In this document: positions 50,101 to 62,100 of the stretch, in pieces
Numbering within the stretch: the stretch's first letter is position 1
Layout: each line of letters starts with the position of its first letter
DNA from: Apostichopus japonicus
Taxonomy: Eukaryota > Echinodermata > Holothuroidea > Aspidochirotida > Stichopodidae
Assembly (NCBI RefSeq): GCF_037975245.1
Contig: NC_092572.1
Span: 20,650,489-20,714,488, forward strand
Length of the DNA stretch: 64,000 nt
Direction of reading: 5' to 3'
Notes under the pieces: model-generated
Seen by the model: the letters and a program-made list of their open reading frames with translations, nothing else
What the model was told of the DNA's origin: nothing
Databases searched by the model: none
Made by a program: the position numbers and the translations under genes

Positions 50101-53100
50101 ACATCAACGGTGTAATTCTAGGTGCAGTGAGGTGCACTTAACTACAATTTTCAAGTACCAAGATGGTGCTGTGCTGGTGCCATTTAAATAACTGTATGCT
50201 GTTTACCTGTATAGTTGGTTTGTCCTTGGGTGTCGCAGTATGTTCCACCAGGACAATCCAGACAGTCATTTTCTTCATCTTGGCCAGTGAGGTGCAGGTA
50301 AGTACCAATGGGGCATTCCACAGGGTTCCAGGTACCCTGAGGGCAGTAATGACCAGCGGGGCAGGTGTCTCCATAAGATTCTCCGGTAGGGTTAGGAGCT
50401 GTTGCACCCAAGGTACAGAAGTGTCCGGCAAGACACTCTCCTGTGGGCTCTGTCAGACCTTTAAAGCAATCATAATTATTTTTTTTAAGCTTTAAATCAG
50501 TCTTTTTTTATCTTTATTAATCTCGCTGAGGAATCACTTTCTAGTCTGATGATACTTGCTGATGTCGTCATCAAAACATTCTGAAATATTCAAACTTTCA
50601 TTCCATCCAAATAATAACTTTCAAGATGACAATAAATTCTGACCCTGTGGCATCTCCAGACCTTCTACCAATCTCACAGCAATTCCTATAGCAACGCTCT
50701 CACATGATCATGTTCAGTGAAATTTCAGTTTCATAATGGTTCCCACTGAAACGGTTCTCACATTATGATATGGTCAGACTACATCACAACTTTCTGTAAA
50801 CATTTTACACTTAGCATTAGGGGTCTGACAGCAGTTACCAGGTACACAACCATGGCTATATGTAACATTCAGACTAACCTCCAGTCTGACAGTAGTGTCC
50901 TGGAGTACAATACTAATATTAAGAAACATTCAGACTAACCTCCAGTCTGACAGTAGTGTCCTGGAGTACAATACCATTATTATGAAACATTCAGACTAAC
51001 CTCCAGTCTGACAGTAGTGTCCTGGAGTACAATACTATTATTATGAAACATTCAGACTTACCTCCAGTCTGACAGTAGTGTCCTGGAGTACAATACTAAT
51101 ATTATGAAACATTCAGACTAACCTCCAGTCTGACAGTAGTGTCCTGGAGTACAATACTAACATTATGAAACATTCAGACTAACCTTCAGTCTGACAGTAG
51201 TGTCCTGGAATACAATCTTGACACTCTGTTACGTTTTCCAGTCCTGTGTCATTACTGAAGGTTCCAATAGGACACTTAATACCCTGATCTGACCCAGTAG
51301 GACAGTAGTACCCAGGAAGGCACTCATAGCCTGTGATACCGTCACTAGGGCGGGAGGTATTGGACGCTGAAACACATACATAGCCGGCATCACAAAAGTC
51401 AGCAAACTGGGTGAGACCTGAAAGAAATTGTAAAGCAAACCTGAATTATAAACAAAGAAACATAACCAGAATCTGTCACCATGGCTAGTACACTGGACTT
51501 CCATTGTTGCTAGCTGGTTAAACAGGAGCAGTGACCATTTCCTGAGTTTTGCCCCAAAAAATGTATCTTACATAAGTAATTAAAAGTGATTTTGATGAAA
51601 AGTGGCCTGTAATTGCAAAGATAACCCACCGATTTCCAATATCACAAAAGGTTCTCAATTAATCTTTAGCAAGGAACAATGGTTGGAGCTAAGGAACGGT
51701 ACAGAACCAAAAAGTCACTTCACTTATTTTGAGCAATGTGCAGGGAATTGGCCGATATAGCGCTAAAGACTAAAGACTCTGTGTCATTAAGAAAAGCTGC
51801 AGCAGCTGCTAACTCCCCTGCAGCAAGGCTGCATCAATATCAAGCAGTAGAGGTTATCTTGTCAGACCACCAGTGCCTATTGTGTGAAAACTCCCTGAAG
51901 CAAGGCTGAATCAATATCAAGCAGTAGAGGTTATCTTGTCAGACCACCAGTGCCTATTGTGTGAAACTCCCCTGAAGCAAGGCTGAATCAATATCAAACA
52001 GTACAGATTATCTTGGCAGACCACCAGTGCCTATTGTGTGAAACTCCCCTGAAGCAAGGCTGAATCAATATCAAACAGTACAGATTATCTTGGCAGACCA
52101 CCAGTGCCTATTGTGTGAAACTCCCCTGAAGCAAGGCTGAATCAATATCAAACAGTACAGATTATCTTGGCAGACCACCAGTGCCTATTGTGTGAAACTC
52201 CCCTGAAGCAAGGCTGAATCAATATCAAACAGTACAGATTATCTTGGCAGACCATCAATGCCTATTGTGTGAAACTCCCCTGAAGCAAGGCTGAATCAAT
52301 ATCAAACAGTACAGATTATCTTGGCAGACCACCAGTGCCTATTGTGTGAAACTCCCCTGCAGCAAGGCTGAATCAATATCAAACAGTACAGATTATCTTG
52401 GCAGACCACCAGTGCCTATTGTGTGAAACTCCCCTGAAGCAAGGCTGAATCAATATCAAACAGTACAGATTATCTTGGCAGACCATCAATGCCTATTGTG
52501 TGAAACTCCCCTGAAGCAAGGCTGAATCAATATCAAACAGTACAGATTATCTTGGCAGACCACCAGTGCCTATTGTGTGAAACTCCCCTGCAGCAAGGCT
52601 GAATCAATATCAAAAACAGTACAGATTATCTTGGCAGACCACCAATGCCTATCGTGTGAAACTCCCCTGCAGCAAGGCTGAATCAATATCAAACAGTAGA
52701 GGATATCTTGTCAGACCACCAGTGCCTATTGTGTGAAACTCCCCTGAAGCAAGGCTGAATCAATATCAAACAGTAGAGGTTATCTTGGCAGACCACCAAT
52801 GCCTATCGTGTGAAACTCCCCTGCAGCAAGGCTGCATCAATATCAAACAGTAGAGGATATCTTGTCAGACCACCAGTGCCTATTGTGTGAAACACCCCTG
52901 CAGCAAGGCTGAATCAATATCAAACAGTACAGATTATCTTGTCAGACCACCAGTGCCTATTGTGTGAAACTCCCCTGAAGCAAGGCTGAATCAATATCAA
53001 ACAGTACAGATTATCTTGGCAGACCACCAGTGCCTATTGTGTGAAACTCCCCTGAAGCAAGGCTGAATCAATATCAAACAGTAGAGGTTATCTCAAGAGA

Positions 53101-56100
53101 CCACCAGTGTCTAGTGTGTGTAACTGTGTGTAACTGCACTCATCCTGATCTCATCCTATGCAGCAAGGCTGCAGAACGCTGCAGCCCCCTCAGGATCCTA
53201 CTTTTGTCACAGCGCATTAAAACAGCCTGCATATCAGATTAAATCTTCCTTGTCTTTTTTGTGGGTTGGATTGAAATTATTCACAGGCCAAATCTGGCCT
53301 ACTGACCACCTATTGAGAACTCAAGACAATAATGATGATAAATCCAAAAGCTTTACCTTGGCCATCACAATATGTTCCTCCTGGACAGGGTTGACACTGT
53401 CCCTCACTTTGAAGTCCAGTTTGGTTGCTGTAGTAACCTTCAGGACAGAGGTACTGAGTAGCACTCTCTGTGCCTAACGGGCAGTAAGATCCTGCGGGGC
53501 ATTCTGTTGGCACGACGACGCCGTGGCTAACAACACCGTAGTAGACAGCTGCCTCTGCAGCATCGCAATAACTGAAGATTTAAGTCGAAAAATGAAACAT
53601 GTGAATGATAGGCAGAGACTGGCATGAATCTGTCCAACGATGATCAACAGTTTAGACCTCAGTTCCGGTCTCACTGCCTCATTCCTATATAACTATGTAT
53701 TAACTAACAATGGTATATCAATGTGATTTAATGGCAGAAATAAACGAAACAAGATACCACAGTTTAATCCTCCATGATCTGATTATTTATAACAATGCTA
53801 CTTACTATTATACACTGGCATAGAAATAATGGAACACAGAGGAACTAAACTACGAGGAAAACTTAAGGCAGTCCTTGTAGCGGTGACTAAAAGCCACGAC
53901 TCATTCCGATACTGCTACTTGTTACAGCACAACGGTACTTAATAAAGATGACGAAATTGCAATAATATGAAGTAAACTTACTAGGAGGGCAGGCAATCCT
54001 TGCACATCCATTGTCCTTCTTCATCCTGGTACTCTCCTGAGGGGCAAGGCTCTGGCTGAGGGCTGCCTATCTGACAATAATGGCCAATAGTACAGTTATA
54101 CTCTGTTGGTGAAGCAGTATCCTGCCCTGCTGGGCAGTAGTAACCTCTGTCGCAGTCATTAGTTGGTACAACATTACCGGGACCAGAGCAGTACTTTCCA
54201 GGTGTGCAGGCTAAGCAATTACTCAACTCAGTGTTTCCTGAAAATAAATACAAAACATCATTAATATAATTTCCTTTGGTTCCCACCCCCAACCTTTACC
54301 CCCCCCCCTCCCCAAAACCACCACACATTCATCACACGGTACAATAAGAGAATTCAGAAGTGTAATGAGTAGAACAATCTAATCCAGATATATCACAACT
54401 CCCCCTCCCCCTCCCCCTCCCCTCCCCCTTCCCCTACCCTCCCTGCACCTGTTAACAGTTACAGCTCTTCAAATGAAGCAAAATAGGAGTGAAAAAAACA
54501 TAGCTTATAACCCAGGAGATAATTTATCTGGTAACAAATTCGCAAAAATGTTACATGGCAAAATGGTCTATTGGCTACACAAATCCCAAAGGCTGCATCT
54601 GTGTAGCATTTTAATACAAAGGAGTTATAGTATTTTATGAGCAACAAAATCCACAACTTTTCAAGCTGCTACACAAAACTTTGAACACTAAACTATCCCC
54701 TGTAACCTATTAAAACATTTCTTTTAGAGATGGATAAATTCATGAACCGAAAACAGTTATTGAATTTATTTCGTTTTTACCTGACGTATTTGCAAAAGTT
54801 CCAGCAGGACACGGGGTAGGTCCAGGAGACCCGACTCCGCAGAAATGACCCTCTGGACAGACCCTATGAGGAGGGTCTGGCTGAGATGCGTTCCCCTCAC
54901 AGTAGTAACCTGGAGAATGGTCAATCACAGTATTAGCATATTCTTACATGAATATTCATGAATAAATAATACTGAGTTTTGTAGTACTGGAAGTAATACA
55001 GAATATGCAGCAGAATTGAACAATGGATATATGTAATTCTTATGCACAAATATAATATATATATATATATACATATATATGGAAAGTGAGGTCGCAGACC
55101 CCTACCACCTTACCTTCAAAGCAATCCCCTGCTGGAGAAGCTAGACCCCAAACATCACAATATTGTCCTGGTTCACAGTCTAATGGATACCAGCTACCAC
55201 TAGGACAGTAGGTACCCGGCCAACACTTTCCACCTGGCAAAATACAAAACAGAAGAACAAATGATTACATAACCATGGGGGGGGTGGGGATAACAAACAC
55301 CTACAATGCTATGGAACATCAACAAGCTTAGTACAGCCAGCAAGGATGAATTTTCTACACATCTTTAAGTGGTGAGCACTGAACATTCACCTGAGGAATG
55401 CCTCACATGCCATGATAAAAAATGTTTTAAATTGGCTGTGTTTGACTTCCATCTCAAATCTTCACTAAGAATCATGAACAAATAAACTATAACCTTTCAA
55501 GTACACCATAACAAACGAAAAGCAAAAATCAGCAGCACGGCTGAATCAACATGTTGATATAATTATAATTCTGCCTATAAGGGGGCTCTTATCTTTGCCT
55601 ACGACTACAAATATCATTTTTTTCTTCTTTTAATGGCAGCTCCTGGGAGGGTGGTAATGCTGGCTGGAGCAGCCCCCAGCAGTGAAGACAGCTTTCCCCT
55701 TCCTCTGGCTGACACCAGTTCTCTATTTTTGTTTACGCTTCCAACTTATTTTCTTGTCTACTTTACACCTACTTCCTGTACTAGTCTGTTTTCTCCCTAT
55801 TATTTTTTATTATTTTGCTAACCTGCACAAGCTCGATCAGTCTTGTCAACCCCTGATCCCTACCCACCGCCCCCCCTGCCCCACCCCCCATCACTAGTTC
55901 CACCACAGTGTCAACAGAGGATATCTAACTGACAGACCATGTGACAAACTGACCCACAAACCTTGCATCATAAATCATCAGTTACGGGCATTTCATTCAA
56001 TTTTTAAACATTTTAAAATCGCCCAAGAAACTAGCAAAAATGTGGCAAAACAAAACCAGATTGATGTCACAGACCTGTATAATTAGCTGCTGGACAGGTA

Positions 56101-59100
56101 CATTCAGACATATCTGTAGCATTGACTGAAGGCAGCGGTTTATCAGAGTATGAACCTCCTGTGCAGTACCAGCCAGCACTGCAGTTACCAGTAGGTGTCT
56201 CCTGGCCGTCAGCTGATGAGGAAACAGCCAATGAGAATGCTTTAAAGAAGGGTCATCACATTATGAACAAACTCATAGCGGTTAGGCTTCTATTTACGGT
56301 ATTTAAGAAACATTTATTGTATTCTTGAGATATAAATTAAAGTACTTCAACATAAACAAGTCGAATAAAAAAATTGAGTCAAATCCACGCTAAAAATTTT
56401 TGAAAACTGTGAGATTTCAAATCATATAAAATCCATAACACAACTCAAACATTATATGAGTTTTATAGAAATGTAATTTGCTACCAAATAACATCTTCCC
56501 TACCTTTGTTTTTTTTATATATATATGCCATTAGAAAGATATATTTCACACACAATGTCTTTATTGTGAAGTACAGGTCAAACAATGGAAAGACAACAAC
56601 AGTAGCCTATTGTATTCAAACAGCTTACTCTCGCAGTATTCTCCAGGAGGGCAGGAAAGACAATCCTCATACCCATCGCTGCCATTCACAGGGTTGTATG
56701 ACCCCTTAGGACAAGGGTTCTCAATGTCATAGGCTGTACCATCAGGACAGTAATGTCCTGAAACAGTAAAAAAAAACAATACAACTATTGTTAAAACACT
56801 ACTGGGGACACTTTTGGTAGAAGAGACACAAATCGACAAGAACTAAAGCAATTTTTCTCCTTCTGATCCTTAAGAGATGAACTCAGGAAGTGCTAATTAG
56901 TTTTGCCAATGAACAAGCATATTAAAAACTCCTGCTTTTTGATTGCAGGTTTGTTAATGACAGTCTCATATATAAAAATAAAAAATTCGAACAGAAAGTT
57001 GTGAATTAAGTGGATATGACAATGAGTGGGGCTATGGCAAGCTATAAATGACCTATGACTTCGATCTTGGTACAAGACTGTGAACTCTACGCTTCAACTT
57101 TTAAGAAATGAAATTATTAAAGCTAGCGATATAACCTGGTGTTCATATATTTTTCAGACAGATGATAAAAATTTAAAAATTTTTTAATATTATTTTCAGA
57201 CTCACCTGTGGGACAGACCGTGTCCAGATAGGTTGTTGCGTTCTCCAGACAGTAGTAACCAGCCGGGCAAACGGTGCACTCTGAAGACTCCTGGAGGTCC
57301 GTGTAATGACCGGCAGGACAGCCCAGGGGTAAGGCTGTACCCTCTGGACAGTAGGTACCAGATGGGCAGACTCCACCCACCCCTGTATGACCACCAGTGG
57401 GCTGGTACATGTTAACACCTGCAAAATAGAAAATAACAAAAGGTATGTGAAGAATGAATAACATTTTAATTTAGCAATAAATTTTGGGAAATTTAAAATT
57501 CAAAGCATTGCAAAGTTGGCAGTTTTGTTAGCTATGATAGCCTCCCTCCCCCTCCCCTCCCTCCCCCTACAACCACTCTCTCTATTTAAAGTCACATACA
57601 TTCGCTAATAAATGGAGCTTTTTAAAGGGAATAAACATATGTCGCTAAATTAAATCCTTCCCAAATTATAATTCCACAGAAAATTAACTTCATTTTCTGC
57701 TCCTTTACAACTCTTCTACGCCTTTGATTCCAAACTGATGATTTTCAGTTATACTCTTCACTGAAGAAATCATACGCTAAACTTAAAACCTATCCAACTT
57801 CTTGTTCAGCCTTTCTGTCTTAAAACTGAACATGTTGATTCATTCCAGCTATACCCCTTTAAAATCATCCTCATCTATTGAACCTACTCTATTTAAGCTA
57901 TCTCTATTTTCCCCGGGCTACATCCTTACCATTTGCACAGTAGTAACCGGCCGAGCAATTCCCGGTTACCTCCCACTGGCCGGGGTCCTTGCAGTATTTG
58001 CCAGCATCACAATCAAGACACTGAGACTCCCTGTAGATACCATATATGGGATTGTAGGTGCCGCTAGGACACAGCTGAAGGTCAGCACCGGTCAATGCTG
58101 GACAGTAGTAACCAGGAGGGCAAAGGTCAGCTCGGTCCCTGTTGACACAGTAATAACCTGTACAAGGAATGCAAGACAAACATTTGTTCTTTGAGATGAA
58201 CAAGAAAGCTGAACCGTGTACCCGATGGTTTCAGGGTACTTTCTTCCAATTCGATGGCAGTATTACACATTAGGAATCTGACATTATCCCCAGTTCTTCA
58301 GATGAATAAAACTGGGTCGCAAATGAAAAAGAGCTTATATGATTACAGCACTCTTGTTAGGGATGGGGGAGTAGAAAGGGGGGTGGCATGGTATCAAAGC
58401 AAGGAGAATACCATGTAGAGTAATGTCCCGTTATGAAAAGTACTTATCACTGGTTGTTCGAAACAAGTACCGGATCAGGTAAGCAAGGGACAGTTCTCAC
58501 CATAGCCAGGCTCAAAGGAGATTTAAAACAACAAGTTTCAAACAATGACATGTCAGGATTAGCTGTAAGATTATTTTAGAGCCAGACTAATAGGAGGAAA
58601 GATATGTCACTTCCCAATTATGGGTATGTCAGTAAGTAACTGTTTGATCAACAATATAAACCATATGGTACTGTAGAGGCAAGGGGATTGGGGATTCCTA
58701 GCCCTCTACAAGTATACTTTGATTATATCAAGACTCCTCTACAAAGCAGGATTAATAGTCTATTATCAATGCAATTAAGAAGTGGAACTACTAATTGGAT
58801 TAAAAAACATTAAATCCTACTGTTCTGATGATTAATCTGGATGAAGGCCTTGGATTTTGACAGATCTCGCATTTCCTAGATGACAAGCTGTGGAGAGGAT
58901 TGAGACCACCAAATTAGTAGCCAGTAATATCTTTACCTTCAGGACAGTCATAACAAGCAGATGCCATGGAGTGGTTCATGAAGGTCCCATTGGGGCAGTA
59001 CGTGTGACCGGTTGATCCTTCCTCACAATACGATCCTGGGGGACAGATGTCTCCTGTGACCCCATCAATGGGGGCCGGTGAGCTGGCACCTCCGACGCAA

Positions 59101-62100
59101 TAGTAACCTTCGTAGCAGAAACCTATGGAGAGATCGGAAAATACCTATTAACATGGGGAAAATTCTCTGATGGGGTTCCCAGTGTAGAAGTGTTACAAGA
59201 ATTATATTTGATAAATTTTTAGCTTTGTTTTACACTGGTAATAAGATTTTATGAGGTCTTTTTGGTAACATCAGATTTAGCTATTTTGCAATGCCATCGT
59301 AGTGGAGGGCAATCAATAGGAAACACATGGGAACAAAACATACCCGATTCTGACTCTTGGCCGGTAATGTTGCAGTACATTCCTGGTGTGCATGGCAAAC
59401 AGGCGCTCTCATTTGTCATCCGCTGGCTGGGCTGGAAAGTGCCCTCGTCACAAGGGGAGGGGTAGCTGCTACCCTCTGGACAGAAATGACCCACAGGACA
59501 AATGTCACCATATGTCTGGTTCACTGGATTTGGATCAATGGCACCTCCAGAACAGTAATACCCTACGGAAAGAGATATTGCAAAATGAAATTAGATGTGT
59601 AATTACAAATTGGTTGATCAAATATGTATCAGCAAAGACTCCGGCAAAAGTGAGATGGTCAACTTGTGACTAATACATGATTTAATGTAAAGTGTTGCTA
59701 AGATAAAAATCCTCCCGATTGCTAAGCATCATTGCTTCAAATAATCCACCGCAATCCTCCATTAGTTCCCCCAATCCCCCCCCCCCACCCCTAACTGTGC
59801 CTCTGGATGCAAGTCCATCCCACTTGTTTGCCTGCTACTGAACACTTTTCATTAATATCATGTTACTTTGATTCAGAGATTTGTTAACATTATGACTGAC
59901 GTGACAGTTGCAACTCTATGGAAACCGTGGAGAGCCAACTAATAGCAGTAACAGTGGAAAGAAAGTATTAAACTTCTCATATTATCGTAGTTACCATATT
60001 GATCATGAATCAAGAGCTCAGTTACCCACCAATGGACCTTTGCTTAAAATGTTCATATGTTAGGATATGTAAGGACAGCTTGCAGTTACATGGTGGCAGC
60101 AGTGGGGAAGAAAACTGAAACCTCTCATTTATTTTCTTCAAATTACTTCCTTTTGTTCCATTCACTGCTATGGGTTGATTCATAGTATATCTTAAAAAAT
60201 GGTTCCAGCTGCCTGGAAGAAGCTATTAAACCACTAAAAATTAAGTCATGCACAAATTATTCATCGCTAAGTCATGCACAAATAAACCTTTGTTTTGGAA
60301 AAATTCATATCTCAGAATGACTTGCAGTTACATGGTGGCAACAGTGGGGCAAAGACAGCTTAACCCTCTTCTTTACTGAAGAATGATGAAGATATTATAT
60401 AGCTCACCAGCTTCGCATGTTCCATTAGGAGCAGTTAATCCTACTTCAGAGCAGAAGTGACCCGTCCAGCAGTCTGTACAAGAGCTCTCCGCAGCGAGCT
60501 TGTCTGTATGGCCAAATGTACCCTTTGGACAGTTGAACGGCCATGTAGTCCCGGTCGGGCAGTAAGTACCCTGCCAACATGGTCCTCCCGTACTGTCGGC
60601 TGGGTCGGGTGTGGGAGTGACAGCACCCAAGATGCAGTAGTAGCCAACATTGCAAGGGCCTGTAGGGCTAGTGATGTTCTCAGCCTCACAGTAATATCCT
60701 GGGGTTTTTTTGGTTTTTTTAAATAAAAATTATGAAGAAATACATTGTAATTACAGACAAAATATCAATCGGGCTGAAATGATCTTTACTGCAAATGAGT
60801 GACAATAAATAAAGTTACCATCCCACTTCCCCTCCATGAATTGCTTCTAAGCAATGCTTCTCAATCACACACAATGAAACACTTACATGGGACACCCCAT
60901 CTTTCCTCACACCTATCTAATTGTTATGTTCATGGCTCACTAAATGAGGGATACCGTGACCTCCAATCGTCGATAGAACTGCAAGCCTATGCTGATCATC
61001 ATCATTGGATTTGAAAAAAGAAAAACACATTTTTTGGAGACACTACTCATCATCTAATTCTGACAAATTTGTTACCCTCCCCCACCCCCATCCCTCTCCC
61101 CCTCCCACATCCCTCTGTGGCTGCGCCTCTGTTCTCAAAGACGATGATTGTATTTCATAATCAGATTCGTATCTAAAAACAAGAGTACTGACACCGTAAA
61201 CCCAACCGGCTGCTGGAGACTAGACTTAACAGATGCGGGTTAATTCTTACCTTCAGGACACAGTCGGCATTCCTCCTGAGACTCTAAGCCAGTGGTGTTA
61301 CTGTACGTACCAACGGGACATGGGTGCTGTCTAGCGGTCTCGGTACCATTGGGGCAATAGAATCCTAAAAATGATGGAGAAAATATTGCATTACCCACTC
61401 ACAGGACTCAAACCTTCCTTTCATACTTAAATAAATAAATTATTGAAATGCCATTCTTCAGTAGGGTGTAAAATAATCAAATGAATTTAGATGTGATACC
61501 GATGAGTATAAGTCATTTGCCCCCCCCTGCCCCCCACCCCACAAAGAAAACCATTTTATATTTTTTTTATAACATGATTCAACTTGTTGAAAACAATATT
61601 CTGGTGGCTCAAGATGATTGCTTAGCAAAACTGCTGAAATTTTCTGAATTTTTATGCAAAGATGTAAATTTATTTCCAAATTGTGTGATATTTTGTAAAA
61701 TGCTTCTGGCAACAGCACAACTGATGATGTCATCAGGGCAAATTGGCTGAAAATTATGTAATTATGTAATTATTCAATCATGTCCTCGACAGAGGATCAG
61801 AATCTTATCTATAAAGAAGTTTATGATTAAATTTCTAAGTGCAGAGAAAGCTACTAACGCAAACATTTCAAATGTGTAAGGTTTTCAAGAATAAATCAAC
61901 TAGAAGATTAAAACAGCTTAAGGAAGCTTTTGAAGAGCATTTTCTCAGATGACATCACACAACAAGTTTGAGTAGTAATACAGATATTAATTGTGTTAGA
62001 AATTGTGTTCCATATTTTAAAAAATATGTAATAAAAATACAAAGAGCAAAGTTCAGTTAAAAGTAATTAATCAGTATATGAGAACTTGATTTCTAATTAA

